Source of the DNA: Xylona heveae TC161
Lineage: Eukaryota; Ascomycota; Xylonomycetes; Xylonales; Xylonaceae
Reading direction: 5' to 3'
Length of the DNA: 64,000 nucleotides
Assembly (NCBI RefSeq): GCF_001619985.1
Contig: NW_017264193.1
Location: forward strand, 129,726-193,725
The translations under genes and the position numbers were made by a program. Below, piece by piece: positions 9,348 through 21,416 of this stretch. The notes below the pieces were generated by a model that had not been told where the DNA came from, made no database searches, and saw only the letters and a program-made list of their open reading frames with translations. Each line of letters begins with the position of its first letter. Position 1 is the first letter of the stretch.

Positions 9348-10267
9348 CTTTGTTCAAAATCTACCTACGACAATCGTGCGTCTTCTTCCAACATTGAAAG
9401 ATTGAAAAGGTGAGGGCGATGCTAGCGTACCCCGTAAGCGCATCAAGTGACGTTGAAATAAAACCGCTGCGGAATGTCTTGGCCGATCTGCACGAGCGGG
9501 AAGAGCCTGGGGCCCGGGGGGAGGGGCGTTTGTGAAGCGGGGGCTTGCATTGGCGCGAGTTCATCCCTCGGGGCCGACGGGGCTCGGGGTTGGATCTCTC
9601 GCACGGACCAGATCAGCCATCGATGTTGGTTCCGTCATGTAAACACGACTTGGATCGGACAAAACAACTCCACAGTATTTTTTTACGGAGCTTATTACAC
9701 GCTCTCCTCTCACAATATACATTAAACAAAGGCATTTGCCTTACCCTACGAACCCTTTATCCTCTTGATGATCTTTGTTGAGAGCGTCATCTTCGCTTAA
9801 CTAGATGCATGATGTATGACCGAGAGGACGGGGGCCGTTGCTATTCTGGTGTGGCCTCGGTGTAACCGCCCGATCGGCCGGGAAATTTTAACGACCCTGC
9901 CGCGTGTGACATGAGGAAAACACCGGAACCGGGCTAGCTGAGTGGCTCCGTTTCTTTGTGTTTACTGCACGAGGGATGGCCTTTATGTGGATATCTAGAG
10001 GATTCATGTAGACAAAGCGACGAGAATAACCCAAGATGTCCGGCTCATATATAGACCGTCATGTGGCGGAATGCACTTTTCATAGATTCCAAATTCTCCT
10101 GTTTCTCCTGCTCTGCATGGTTGCACGAAAACATTTCCCCTTTTATTGTGAGCCCTCGAGATATATTTCTCACTTGTGAGCACCTCAAGGTAAATTGTCT
10201 ATATCAAGAGGGCCAAACCTCCCATTTCTATCCAGGTTTGTTTTTTGGGGCAGAAAGAAAAAATAAA
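9348..10267. other. Intergenic between Nudix gene and unknown gene
   Basis: About 900 non-coding bases serving both divergent genes. Short unconvincing ORFs only. A plus-strand reading frame from 10061 continues into the next gene, but its first ~70 residues look non-coding. Confidence 0.5.
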
Positions 10268-11437
10268 ATGGACGGCAGTGTTCCATCTTTCCGATCATTC
10301 TCAAACCACTCGCTCAGTTACGTCAAAAGACCTCTTCCATCGGTACCTCGAAGGTCGTCAAGCATATATAGTGAAGAGGAAGATATAATTGATTTTTATT
10401 TGAACCCTTCGGTGTCTGAAGAACCACCAGAGCTAGACAAGAGCTCTACACAGTCCAGTATGCGTAACCCGAGCGCCGGGTATCTCCAGCAAAAGTCAGA
10501 TGTCGGGATGTACATGCACGTCGATGCGTCCTCTGCTTATGGCAGGAACAAAGGAGAGGGTTGTTCATATGTTGCCTCTCCGCGACAGTCTGTTCCTCGT
10601 CGAAGCCCGCGAATCAGTGCGGTGAGGCAAGCCACGAATAGTGAGCGAAACCTCAATGGAGGATCTTTGAACAAAAGCGATCTTAAAGGGAAAAGACCAC
10701 TTCTCGATCAGCACATCCCATCTGCGTCTCTCTCTTTGCGGCTCTCTGCAAATTCAGCTGAAGAGGTCGCATCAGTGACGAGCACGAAGGACCAGAAACC
10801 TAAGACTACCTTTGTGCCAAACGCTTCAAAAACAATTCGTTCGTACTCGTTTTCAGACGAGCATAAAGAGTCATCGAAACCTCATGATCAAGGCAGCTTT
10901 TTCGAATCTGACTCTGAAGATGACGAAGGGTCTGCTTCACTTCGCAGCTCGATAATGTCTCGTTTACGCAGGGGGTCGCCCAAGACTGAGCAGCGGAAGT
11001 CCGACACGACGAGTGAGAGCAAGCAACGATTCAAGTTTATTCCCTCGCCACGCCGTTCGAGCGGGAATGACTACCAAGGCGTCGTTTGGCCGTCAGCTCG
11101 AGAGCGAAGGGAAGCCATCAGGAAAGGCCACTATATCATCTATCCTAGTTATTCCTCGACGTCACTTGCACCGCCATCAATCTCGGAACTCAAGGCTCAG
11201 AGGTATGGGTCGAAGGTGAATGATAATAGACAGGATTCAAAAGATTCTCACGCAAAAACGGACATGCTCTCTGCCGTGTACGCGAGTTCACAGTATATTG
11301 GAGGCGTCTTGGCGAGCGCCGGAAAAGGAATTCTGAAAAGTAAAGATGAAAGACGAAGAGAGCAATTGAAGAAAAGCATCAAGTTCATTGGAAACCCAAA
11401 CCTTAGTGTCAGCAATACCGTGTATTATCGTGGATGA
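10268..11437 (+). CDS. Unknown Ser/Arg-rich fungal protein
   Basis: Not recognised. A single exon of 389 residues from the ATG in AAATAAAATGGACGG. Nearly all of it is low-complexity: Ser-, Arg- and Pro-rich, with acidic patches (SEEEDIIDFY, FESDSEDDEG) and many RRSS / RRGSP basic-Ser sites that would suit kinases. The most structured-looking part is C-terminal: VVWPSARERREAIRKGHYIIYPSY split by a Ser-rich stretch, then KGILKSKDERRREQLKKSIKFIG, a probable basic helix. Expected to be a nuclear or cytoskeletal disordered protein, but this is inference from composition. An upstream in-frame start at 10061 is possible but not favoured, since the added residues lack the same composition. Confidence 0.75.
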   Translation: MDGSVPSFRSFSNHSLSYVKRPLPSVPRRSSSIYSEEEDIIDFYLNPSVSEEPPELDKSSTQSSMRNPSAGYLQQKSDVGMYMHVDASSAYGRNKGEGCSYVASPRQSVPRRSPRISAVRQATNSERNLNGGSLNKSDLKGKRPLLDQHIPSASLSLRLSANSAEEVASVTSTKDQKPKTTFVPNASKTIRSYSFSDEHKESSKPHDQGSFFESDSEDDEGSASLRSSIMSRLRRGSPKTEQRKSDTTSESKQRFKFIPSPRRSSGNDYQGVVWPSARERREAIRKGHYIIYPSYSSTSLAPPSISELKAQRYGSKVNDNRQDSKDSHAKTDMLSAVYASSQYIGGVLASAGKGILKSKDERRREQLKKSIKFIGNPNLSVSNTVYYRG

Positions 11438-11718
11438 TTAATTTGAATAGCGCCATGGAGTTGTGTATGGTCTAAAAAGTTATCAATTTGACAAGAATAT
11501 CTTAAATATGTGGAGTCCTTCTCTCAGACCGATCCCTGAACTAAATGAGATTCGATAAAAGCAGGTTCGACAAGACAGCCATGCATGGTAAATTTCATCA
11601 TGATAATGTAAGCGGCAGTGGGACTTTCACGCTCTGTACCTCGGAAATAGCATTTTGACAACGGGACTCTCGGGCGCTTTGGGATGAGGACTTAGATGGA
11701 CAAGTGAGAAGCCAGGAC

Positions 11719-13012
11719 TTATTGCACCCTGAAGGTTCTTCCGCTGGCGGTCTTTCTTTCCTTTTCCTCATTCTCTGGGCGAGCTCTACGGAGCACTGTA
11801 ACAAATTAGCAGTGCAGACACATGGAGGTGTTTGCCATCGCTCACCTTGTAGGAAATCCGCTGTCCGCCGTCGCATTCTGGAGTGGATATATGCCTAGAA
11901 AGAGGATCAATCATGGTTCATGTCTTCTGGATTGGAGGGTGCGAATTATTTATACGTACCTTCGACGCTTTGATATGGTAATGGAAGTAATCACGGAATG
12001 TCTGAATATGTGAAATGACTTCGTCTCGGCGCTGGAGCGTTAAATGTCTCGGAAAAAGGACTTTTGGAGATGAATAATCAGCAAGGTCATCAGACTTTTA
12101 AGTTCTCCTAGCTTACCAAAGGTAACGTAGCCAATCTCGCCCGTTCCTGGGTCAGACAGACCAGGTACACCATGCAGCTCCAGAGGCGGATCTTGTCTGA
12201 AAAGAACTTGAGGTGCATTCTGGATTGCTCTTCTACGAGCGTCGACAAATTCCTAGATGATGTTAGGTGGTTCGTGAGAGGTGAAGACCGCGGAGACACC
12301 GACTTGCAAGAACACCTTCCCGTATACTCTGTCGGTTTCTTCTCTGAAGATTGTGCTGAAAATGACCGTGACTCTGTCGTGGCTGGCCTTGACATAGATG
12401 GCTTCTTCGTCTCGATAATGGATCGCCATAACCTCTCCTCCTTCCCGAACGCCTTCAGGGGCAGATTCTGATGAGAATTTGGATGCCTCTTCGGCAAATT
12501 TCGCGTGTTCCTCGAAGGCTCTCTCGAAAGGCGCGGCCATAGCATTTCGTCTCATGAGGGAAATCTTCCGTACGAGCTCATCGCGAGCAGCTGGAGACGC
12601 CAGGAGTGGTCAGCAACCTTCTGTATTTTCAGGCGAAATGGAAAAAGAATTACCCGGGTCCTCGGGAAGGTTTTCCAGGTCCACTTGGATAGAAAAGTCG
12701 AAGCCGGGCTCTGGGGAGACGATGTATGGACCGTATTCGCGTGCAAGGACATCTTGGGCGCCGTATTTGACCAAATCATTGAAGCATTTCACGGAGATGG
12801 AGATCAAAATCTTCGACTTGGATTCCGGAGTAGACAAGTGAAAAGTAACGCCATCGAAGTCAGAGACTATTTGGTCAATTGACACAGGTGGAGAGCTGCA
12901 TATGCCTATCAGTCCACACCGTCCCATATACGTGCCAGACCGTAACCTACCCAGAGAAACGTTCAGTGAGTAACGTGTGGATGAGAACATTGTGGTAGTC
13001 GAGCAGCAGCAT
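11719..13012 (-). CDS. arc35: Arp2/3 complex 34-kDa subunit (ARPC2)
   Basis: Core subunit of the actin-nucleating Arp2/3 complex; with ARPC4 it forms the scaffold that binds the mother filament at actin patches. Seven exons: 12951-13012, 12654-12895, 12304-12590, 12117-12252, 11960-12060, 11846-11894 and 11719-11795, giving 317 residues, normal for the family. Characteristic stretches are [15 protein letters not shown] at the N-terminus, [32 protein letters not shown], the [20 protein letters not shown] strand, and the C-terminal helix [18 protein letters not shown] followed by [19 protein letters not shown], which contacts actin. All seven junctions keep frame. It is transcribed away from Utp12 from a shared 300-base promoter. 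Confidence 0.96.
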
Positions 13013-13311
13013 GATGATCAGTGAAAGCTCTGGGTATGATACAAATAAAAGTGAAATGTTTCAGAGTAAGTGCTGCCGTGGAGTGGCTTCGTAACGACGT
13101 CGAGCACCCCTCGTAGTAGCAACAGCAAGCAACAACCGTCGGGCAGCTAGCTACCTTGGGGCTGAGCAGGGGGTCTGATGATGGGTCAGTGATGAGATAT
13201 ACGCTACATCGCTTATCGATGTCACTCCACGGCGCATCGCAATCCAAAACGCCGACAAGCCGCTCAAAAAGTTTTGGACAAAGTCCAAAAACATCACAAG
13301 CACGAAGAAAA

Positions 13312-16300
13312 ATGGTGAAGTCATACTAGTAAGTCGATCTATTGAAGAAATTGCTCTGGAATCGTGGCTAATAAAGTTATAACACAGCAAGTATGAGCAT
13401 TCCCATACCTTTGGGTTGGTGAACTCGGCCTCTGCGAATGTTGTTTGGACCGCCGACGAGAATGCGGTCGAACCGTCCTCGCGGCAAACTGGTGCTGGAA
13501 GAGCGATAGTTGGCGCGAACGAGGAAGTCCTACAATGGGATGTGAAGAAGGGAGAGCTTCTTAGCAGATGGCGTGATAATGACTGCAATGCGGAGGTCAC
13601 GGCCGTCGTGCAGAGCAAAAGCGACCCTGATATTTATGCCGTTGGGTGCGTAAGACACTCAAAGCCCGAGTCTTCATTTACTGACCAAGAGTGCAATGCA
13701 TTAGATATGCTGATGGAAGCATTCGGCTTTGGGACTCGAGAATCGCGACCGTAATTATCCGTTTTAATGGACACCGATCAGCAATCACATGCCTGGCTTT
13801 CGACCACTCCGGTGCCCGTCTGGCCAGTGGAGCAAAGGATACGGATGTAATTCTTTGGGACCTTGTCGGTGAAGTTGGTCTTTTCAAACTACGTGGTCAC
13901 AAGGACCAGATTACAGCGCTTCATTTCCTACAGCCGCCATCTCAATTGGACACCGCAGACGCAGTTAATGGCGAAGAGGGCACCTCATCCGCTATGGGCG
14001 TGGACGAAGAACATGAGGGTTTTCTTTTAACAACCGGCAAAGACTCCCTGATAAAGCTCTGGGATATTGCTTCACAACATTGTATCGAGACACATGTTGC
14101 TCAAACCAATGGCGAATGTTGGACCATGGGAGTTGCTCCAGATAATAGTGGCTGTATCACGGCAGGCAATGACGGAGAGCTGAAGATTTGGTCGATAGAT
14201 TTGCTGGGACTGCGTGAGATTGCGTCGCAGGTTAATGAAGGCATAGAGAAGGATGTTCTTCATGAAAGGGGTGTCATATATCGGCAGGGCAAGGATCGCA
14301 CACTCGGAGTGCATTTCCATCCTCGCGCTGATTTCATCGCTGTTCACGGATCTGAGAAGGCAGTTGAAATTTGGAGAATTCGTTCGGATAACGAGGTTCG
14401 GAAAAGTCTAGCCCGCAAAAGAAGACGCAGACGGGAGAAAGCCTTAGCAATCGCAAAAGAGAGTGGCCAAAGTGATGACATCGCAATGGCAGAAGAGAAG
14501 GAAAATGCCGACGATATCACATCCGCCGACGTTTCCGAGATTTTTGTCTCATATGTGATTGTCCGGACCGGCGGAAAAGTGCGTTCAATGGACTGGGCCG
14601 GTGGGAGACCAAGCAAAGCGCTTCAACTGCTAGTCGCTGCAACCAATAATCAGCTAGAAGTTTACAGCGTGGACGTGAGAGATAAGAGCAAGAAGACGAA
14701 AGACGAGGAGATGGCCGATTACAATCGTGTATTTGCCGTCGATATGCCCGGCCATCGAACCGACATTAGAACCTTGGCCCTCAGCTCTGATGACCGAATG
14801 TTGGCCTCAGCCTCGACTGGTGCGCTGAAGATTTGGAACGTCAAAACGCAAAGCTGTATTCGAACCTTGGAGTGCGGTTATGCTCTTTGCTCTTCCTTCC
14901 TTCCCGGTGATAAAATTGTATGAGTCCCCTCTTCAGGCTAATATTGCAACTTACTAACAGATACAGGTGGTCGTTGGCACGAAGACTGGTCAACTTGAGT
15001 TGTTCGATATAGCTTCTTCTACCCTGATCGACACGGTTCAAGCTCATGAGGGTGCCATTTGGACGCTGCATGTCCATCCTGATGGCAGATCCGTTGTGAC
15101 AGGAAGCGCAGACAAATCGGCCAAATTCTGGAACTTTGAAGTTGTCCAGGAAGAAATTCCTGGCACCAAACGGACAACGCCTCGCCTTCGACTTGTTCAC
15201 ACACGGACCCTCAAGGTATCAGATGATATTCTAAGCCTCCGCTTTTCCCCAGACGCTCGGCTTCTTGCCGTTGCATTGCTGGACAACACAGTCAAGGTCT
15301 TTTTCGTCGACTCGCTTAAACTCTTCTTAAATCTCTACGGTCACAAGCTTCCTGTGCTCAACATGGATATATCTTACGATAGCAAGCTCATCGTCACATG
15401 TTCAGCTGATAAGAATGTCCGACTATGGGGTCTCGATTTCGGTGACTGTCATAAGGCTTTCTTTGCCCACCAAGACAGCATTATGGCCGTCGCATTCGTG
15501 CCACACAATCACGACGGAAACGGACATCACTTCTTTTCCGTGTCAAAGGATCACCTTATCAAGTATTGGGATGGTGACAAATTCGAGCAGATTCAGAAGA
15601 TTGATGGCCACCACGGCGAGGTTTGGGCGCTAGTACCTAGTCGTACGGGCGAATTTATCGTGACAGCCAGTCATGACAAAAGCATCCGTACCTGGCGACA
15701 AACCGACGAATTGATTTTCCTTGAAGAGGAGCGGGAAAAGGAGCTTGAAGAATTATACGAGAACACGCTAACGACCTCGCTCGAACAAGAGGAAGGAAAC
15801 GAGGAAGGTGGCGAGCAACGCGAGGCTGTCGCTGCAGGAAAACAAACTGCCGAGACGCTCATGGCTGGTGAGAAGATAGCTGAAGCGCTCGATCTGGGCC
15901 TTGCCGACCTCGAGGTCATGCGTATCTACCGCGCGGCAAAGGCAGAAAATCCAAATGCCGCGCCGCCTGCACGTAACCCGCTTTACATGGCGCTTGGGAA
16001 TATCTCTGCCGAAGACCACGTCTTGTCAGTTGTTCAACGCATCCCAGCTGCGGCACTCCAAGACGCTCTCTTGGTCCTGCCTTTCTCCAAACTGCATGCG
16101 TTGTTTACCTTCCTCGATATCTGGGCCACTCAAGAGCGAAACATGCCACTCACCTGTCGCATCCTGTTCTTCATGTTGAAGACGCACCATAGGCAAATCG
16201 TCGCCAGCAAAGCTCTTCGCCCCATGCTCGATGCGATCCGGGAGCATTTGCGTCAATCACTCAACCGCCAGAAGGATGAGATGGGCTTCAACCTGGCAGC

Positions 16301-16421
16301 ATTGCGATTTGTCTCGGGTCGCGTACATGATAAGGGCGTAAGCGACTTCATTGACGAGACCGAGGTGACCGAGGAGCCTGAGCGCGGTAAGAGAAAGAGA
16401 GGATTCGTCAACGTTGCTTAG
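13312..16421 (+). CDS. utp12: U3 snoRNP protein Utp12/Dip2 (WDR3)
   Basis: Component of the UTP-B subcomplex of the small-subunit processome, needed for early 18S rRNA processing in the nucleolus. Four exons: 13312-13328, 13388-13645, 13705-14917, 14967-16421; 980 residues. It starts MVKSYYKYEHSHTFGLV, the family's N-terminus, and contains two WD40 propellers: repeats such as GYADGSIRLWD, GAKDTDVILWDL, GKDSLIKLWD, then ASTGALKIWN, GSADKSAKFWN, CSADKNVRLWG, SKDHLIKYWD and ASHDKSIRTW. The C-terminal Utp12 helical domain (about residues 800-960) includes LPFSKLHALFTFLDIWATQ. A charged linker (ARKRRRRREKALA) separates the halves. The first coding exon has only 17 bases, fixed by the frame into KYEHS. 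Confidence 0.96.
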
Positions 16422-16907
16422 GTTTCCATAATTTTCTTACACCCACGTGCATTATCTGCTTTGTGGCATCGGGCCTCTGTAGTATAGATTACATTTTCGC
16501 TGTGGACAAGGGTTGGGAAACGGCGTACAAAAGCTGCGAATTTCATGCTTTGAGCGATAGCATTACCCGAATATATACTAGATTCTGTGAAATAAATTCG
16601 CCGGTATGTGTCTCGATATATATATGACTATTAATTCGAGCTGCGAGTAGAAGGCGCTTGGAGTCAACAATCGAATCAAAGAAAAAGAGGAAAAGAAGAA
16701 AGCGATGGAGAATCAAGAGGACGAAGTTATCAAATAAGAAGATATAGAAGCGGCGCATAGCCCCGGATATATGTATCGTCAAGAGAGCTGCTCACAGTGC
16801 AGATGAGTACTCTACATATGCCAAAAGCAACAGATTCAGCCCAACGCCCATGAATGCACCTCAGCCATTCAACCGAGACAGAATAAAACCCATAATACAA
16901 AGATTCT
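16422..16907. other. Convergent 3' region of utp12 and emc6
   Basis: 3' flanks of two convergent genes; AT-rich around 16540-16640. No gene seen. Confidence 0.5.
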
Positions 16908-17421
16908 TTAAGCGCTGACCAAACCAAAGAACAATGTCCAGGTAAGTACAAAGCTCATCAAGCCGTTGAGTACATCCTTCTCAATCAGCTCCCAAAGACC
17001 GCCTTGGAAGTATCTCTTCGGTTCACGCTTAGCAGGAAAGAGGTAAACCAGAGCCGACACCAGCAAAGTGCCGACTAAGTAGAAGATGAAGCCGGGGTAG
17101 GACTCAAGGCCCAGGATGCCAGCGGCAACGCCGAAAAGAGATGCGCTGAGATTTCGTAGCTGGGAGAGAGTCTATATAATGACGAGGACACGCATTAGCC
17201 AGGGAATTCCCGAGAAATTGCAACGAAGAGAAAAGCTTATTGCATGCGACAAACTTTAGGAGAGGTATTATTCCATCCCAAAGCTTAGAAAGCTTCTTCA
17301 GTGAGGTGCAAGAATATCGAGAGGAGATGTTGCTATATGAAATGGGGATACTAACAAGGTTATTGTGTTGAATGCTTTCGGGAACGAGGGGGTGGATTGC
17401 GAGATCCTTTTCGTCAATCAT
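16908..17421 (-). CDS. emc6: ER membrane protein complex subunit 6
   Basis: Small subunit of the EMC insertase, which places tail-anchored and multi-pass proteins in the endoplasmic reticulum. Two exons, 17356-17421 and 16908-17171, encode 109 residues, the usual size. The soluble N-terminus (MIDEKDLAIHPLVPESIQHN) leads to TLSQLRNLSASLFGVAAGIL, and membrane helices follow: ASLFGVAAGILGL, PGFIFYLVGTLLVSALVYLF and the C-terminal VLNGLMSFVLTWTLFFGLV. The 184-base intron is long for this window. The NNL|TLSQ junction uses a GTTAGT donor; family members usually have NxKTLS here, so the donor could shift by one or two codons. Confidence 0.93.
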
Positions 17422-18657
17422 GTTGCTCCGATCTTTGACCCTGACTTTCCAGGTTTGCTAGTTGATGGGATTTGAAGAGTAATCCAAGGAAAGGAGCTTT
17501 CTGCAACCCTAGGTGCTTTTGGTATGCTGATGTTGTGGAAGCTGGCTCCTAGCAGCTACAGGAGTTGTTGAGCAGTAGATATGCGGAGTTTTCAAATCGG
17601 GCTTGCTAATCCGTGTATGTAGGACCGTATAGCAAGATTATGAGTTTTGCGGGCGTATTTGCTGATTGTTCAGATATTAGCTTTGAATGTCACCGTGATT
17701 TGATAGCTTTGAGGTTGTCAAGCGTCACTCTCGCGCGGCCGGCAATTGCCGGAACGAGTGGGTTTAAGGGTCCGAGACTGACAAGTTCATCAAAGCAAGC
17801 AATGCACGATATGATAGAGAAGATACACTATGGAAATATGAGATATCTCATCCATATATCAATCTGCAGGGAAGCTAAGATCAGCTGCACATATTTGCAA
17901 ATATGTGCATTTGCTAGAAGGTATCAGATACGATGCAATTCAAACACAGAGCAGCGACTCAATGGTCCATTTGAGTTCTGTTACCATACAAAAGGTGCAC
18001 TATAGAAAATGAATGGATTACTTCCAGAATTTCAAATGTTTCGAATTCTGTTGAGATAGATTCCCGAGAGTCTGTGTCCGTCTATCAAAGTAGGGGTTCC
18101 TTAATGTTTACAGCACCAGCCTCCCTCTTTCAGCCTTAGGATGGCACCACCCGCAGGAAAGAATACCCGAAGTACTGAACTCACTCGTTCAACATGGCTT
18201 GTGTGGAGAGACCATGTCCAATTTTAAATGCCATTGTGATTCACGTCGACATGCGCCAGGTGTCATGTTGGCTTGATTTCATAAACAGAGATCATGCGCT
18301 AGTGATGCAAGTCAAATTATGTTTTGATTGCTCTGTTGATCACGGGGTAACGCCATCCCTGAGATCTGTTCAGTGCTTCCGTTACTAGGCGGTGAAGCCA
18401 CGCGGACTTTGATTCGCTTACTCCCACGATTATCGGAGGTGTATGATAGTTGACCGTCTCCTGTCACTCCTGAGATTCCCATTCAATTCCAATGCACACG
18501 CTCAGTCTCTAGGAAGATTCTTTTCCAATATACTGAATTTTGCTGCAATTTCTACTTATACAAACATTCTTCAGTCTTGACAGGGTCGCCTTCTCAGATC
18601 TGGGCAATTTCTCCAGGGCTGGCGCCATGGAAACCGTTTGCTGATTACGCCGGCAAT
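17422..18657. other. Intergenic between emc6 and the vezatin-like gene
   Basis: Over 1.2 kb between divergent genes. An open frame at 17613-18005 lacks recognisable sequence and coding bias; nothing else found. Confidence 0.5.
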
Positions 18658-20711
18658 ATGGAACCAGTCGTATTCAGCGACTCTCCGCTCGCAGAATATT
18701 TAGAAGGTAATTGTAAACTTTTTTTTATTATCTTTGTGTCTGTCCATTCTCACTAGCTTGACACTGACCAATGAAACAGGAGAGGGTGAAGACACCGTTC
18801 GTCAGGAACCTCAAGATAAATCAACGATTACGGCCGACTCTTTTGCACCTCGTGGCACGTCAAATATTCAATCATCATTTCGAAAGAAATTTTTGGAATC
18901 CAGTGCTCTACGGGTAACATCAAATGACACCGTTGCCAGGCTCAGGACCTCTTGTTCAGTACGTCATGTCCCTATCCTCCGCGATAGAGCAGCGCTGACC
19001 ATTATTTCCCGAAAAGTATGCCGTCAGCTCTACCTTGAGCCGACATGAAAATTCGCGCTTTTTGGAGAGATTTCGATACATCATAGTCGCATCGCAACTC
19101 CTGAATGAAAATGTTAAACCAGCATACAACCTCTCTACCCTGAAGGACAGATCGTCCCAAAATCGGAACATTTCTGCTAGCGGGGAAAAGGCTTCCTCCA
19201 ATTTGACGGGTGTTCTTATCACCGCTATTACTGCCTTTTCGTTGGTCTTGTTTCTGCACCAGACGCTTGGCGGCAGAAAAGTTTCTTGGAGCAAAGGACC
19301 GCTTGCCGTGACCACCATACTGATTGGCCTACTCACGTTCCTTGCATATGCCTACTTGGCCCGCCAGTGGCTGCAGTATTTACGTACGCGAGCTCTCAAT
19401 TCTGCTTCTGACTATGTGGATCGCTCGCAAGAATTTGATGCTGCAGGTGCTACTGCGATCAATTTGATTCAAGAGGTGGAGCTCGTGTCTCGAGGGTATA
19501 GAATGTATGTGTCGATGCTCTATAGACGGTTTTCCAGTATATGCTCAACCAATGCAGAAGCTCGCCACTGCCCCCTGTATCTCGGCTCGAAGAAAAGTCC
19601 CAGACCCGCCGATGTGCTCGTCTCCGTCGTACCCTAAACGCTTGTGTTTCCGCAATGATGCCACCTCATCTCGAAGCCTTTCACACGTTGGAAGCGATGA
19701 CAGACATCATAGACCTCGAGAAATACTATGATATTTATGATATAAGCTCTGTTGATTTGGAGGAGCTGGCGGCCGGGTTGTCGGAACAACAAATTGACGA
19801 TCCGGAGTCGCTAAGAACCATCAAGACTTTATTTTTCCGTATCTATACAATTAGGAAAGTTTTCCTATGTTGCCTTTTGGCCTTGCGCACAGACGGCACC
19901 AAATCAGATCTTCCCCGGTGGGAAAAGGCCGTGACAGAAATGGAGCGACTGACCCTTATCACCGAGGAATCAAGTGATAACATCAGGAGAATTCTCGCAG
20001 AAGACGAATGTAAGTACGAACATCTGAATCCCCGATTCTTCTTGCTGATTTAAAGTGTCAGCCTTTTTTATTCCTGCAACTCCCAAGGTTCCTTTCACAC
20101 CAGAACGAGAAAAAGTGAGGGTGCAGTTGCGGAAGCTCGGCTCTCTTTCACAAGGTATCCGGGGTCTCCAAGCGAAAATGCAGGTTCTGCGTGAAGAGAG
20201 TGATCGGAGCTTAAATGAATCAGAGGACGTGACAGAGCTGGGCGGTCGACTCATGAGCCAGTATGAGTCGATTGGGGCCGACCTTCGTGCCTTGATGGAG
20301 GAATGGGAAAATGGAAAGACAGCACTGGCGCTAAACATTGATCGGAACGAAAGACGAATATCAATGGCTTCGAATGGCGTGAGATCGCCCGTGCCTAGCC
20401 TTGGAGGTGTTACTGCTGTGGAAGGGAGCCCGGCTGACGCGCTTCGTGCGCTCAATGGCGATGACATTCCGTCGCGCTCTGTCTCGGACACTTACAGCTC
20501 CGATGAGGAGATATTCGAGGCTATAGCGATGCCACGACAAAGGAGCAGCCTGACTCGCGATCAACGTATTGCAAAAATGAAAGAAGAGCGCGTTCGACAA
20601 TCATCTGTCCGTGAAAAGGCCGAAGCGAATACTCGGATGCTCCGTGAACTGGAAACGGTAATAAGATTGCGGCCCAAAGTGCGGGTAGGCGGGCGAATAA
20701 CTTCCATCTGA
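18658..20711 (+). CDS. Vezatin/Inp2-like membrane protein (myosin-binding domain)
   Basis: Five exons (18658-18706, 18780-18958, 19017-19504, 19558-20009, 20056-20711) give 607 residues. After a disordered N-terminus come ERFRYIIVASQLLNE, then two membrane helices close together (NLTGVLITAITAFSLVLFL and LAVTTILIGLLTFLAYAYL), then a helical domain with RSQEFDAAGATAINLIQEVELVSRGYR and CARLRRTLNACVS. This order matches the vezatin / Inp2 myosin-binding family, in which fungal members link peroxisomes to class V myosin. The C-terminus is coiled-coil-rich (REKVRVQLRKLGSLSQGIRG) and ends in a basic KMKEERVRQSS segment. Assignment rests on architecture and remembered family motifs, not on a search. 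The role in peroxisome transport is inferred. Confidence 0.72.
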
Positions 20712-21416
20712 GGCCGCACCTAAGCTTTCTGCAATGTGTGAAAGCTGTATTTCTTTTCTTTGCCACTCTGTTTGAATGCTTTCCTTTATCTGAAACTATA
20801 TTCTGAGGCGTGATACCCCATTTCCTTATCAAATAATTCATCTTGGCAGCATAGCATACGGGTCTTGTTTAGAAATGTAGTAAATGATAGCATTATTCTT
20901 ACGACAAATGTTCAAGCCAGTTGCGAAAACTGCAGATCGGGGATTAAGCTTTGTCAATTTCGGGGCTCTTCTCAAGTAAATTAAGGTGGTCAGCTAACAA
21001 TCTATATCTCTCTGAGAATGGGCGGTAAATCTCAATCAAGCCTGTCACCTGGATGCTTCATTCAACATGGATTTCTATTTAACAAACATACAGAAATTTG
21101 AAGTGGAATCAAAACTGAAGCCTGTGGCCATGATCAGATTATTACCCGAACGGGGCATAATTGGTCTCGACTAGCGCGAACACGAGCGCGACCTGGAGTT
21201 CTCTGTAATCGACGCGTCGTCTTCGCGTAAGATAAATCACCCACCGTTTTCCATCCATCGCAGCTCGTCACTTAACACACAAGCTTTACTTCTCCTTGCC
21301 CCTCGACGACCAGCCTTGCGCATCTCATTTTCCTATTCATAAACAGTATTGCCACAATCAGGTGTCCTACACAATCGAACAAGTTTGTCCCTCTTTGTCG
21401 CAATAAGTGAATCAAA
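20712..21416 (+). promoter_or_regulatory. Upstream region of PCNA with MluI cell-cycle boxes
   Basis: Non-coding. ACGCGT at 21212-21217 (inside the palindrome GACGCGTC) and TCGCGT at 21223-21228, about 190-205 bases before the split start codon. ACGCGT is the site of the G1/S factor MBF, the known regulator of PCNA genes in yeasts; action here is inferred. Confidence 0.55.

Noticed and set aside
17613-18005. Plus-strand 130-residue open frame between emc6 and the vezatin-like gene
   Set aside because: Composition resembles translated intergenic DNA; no motif.
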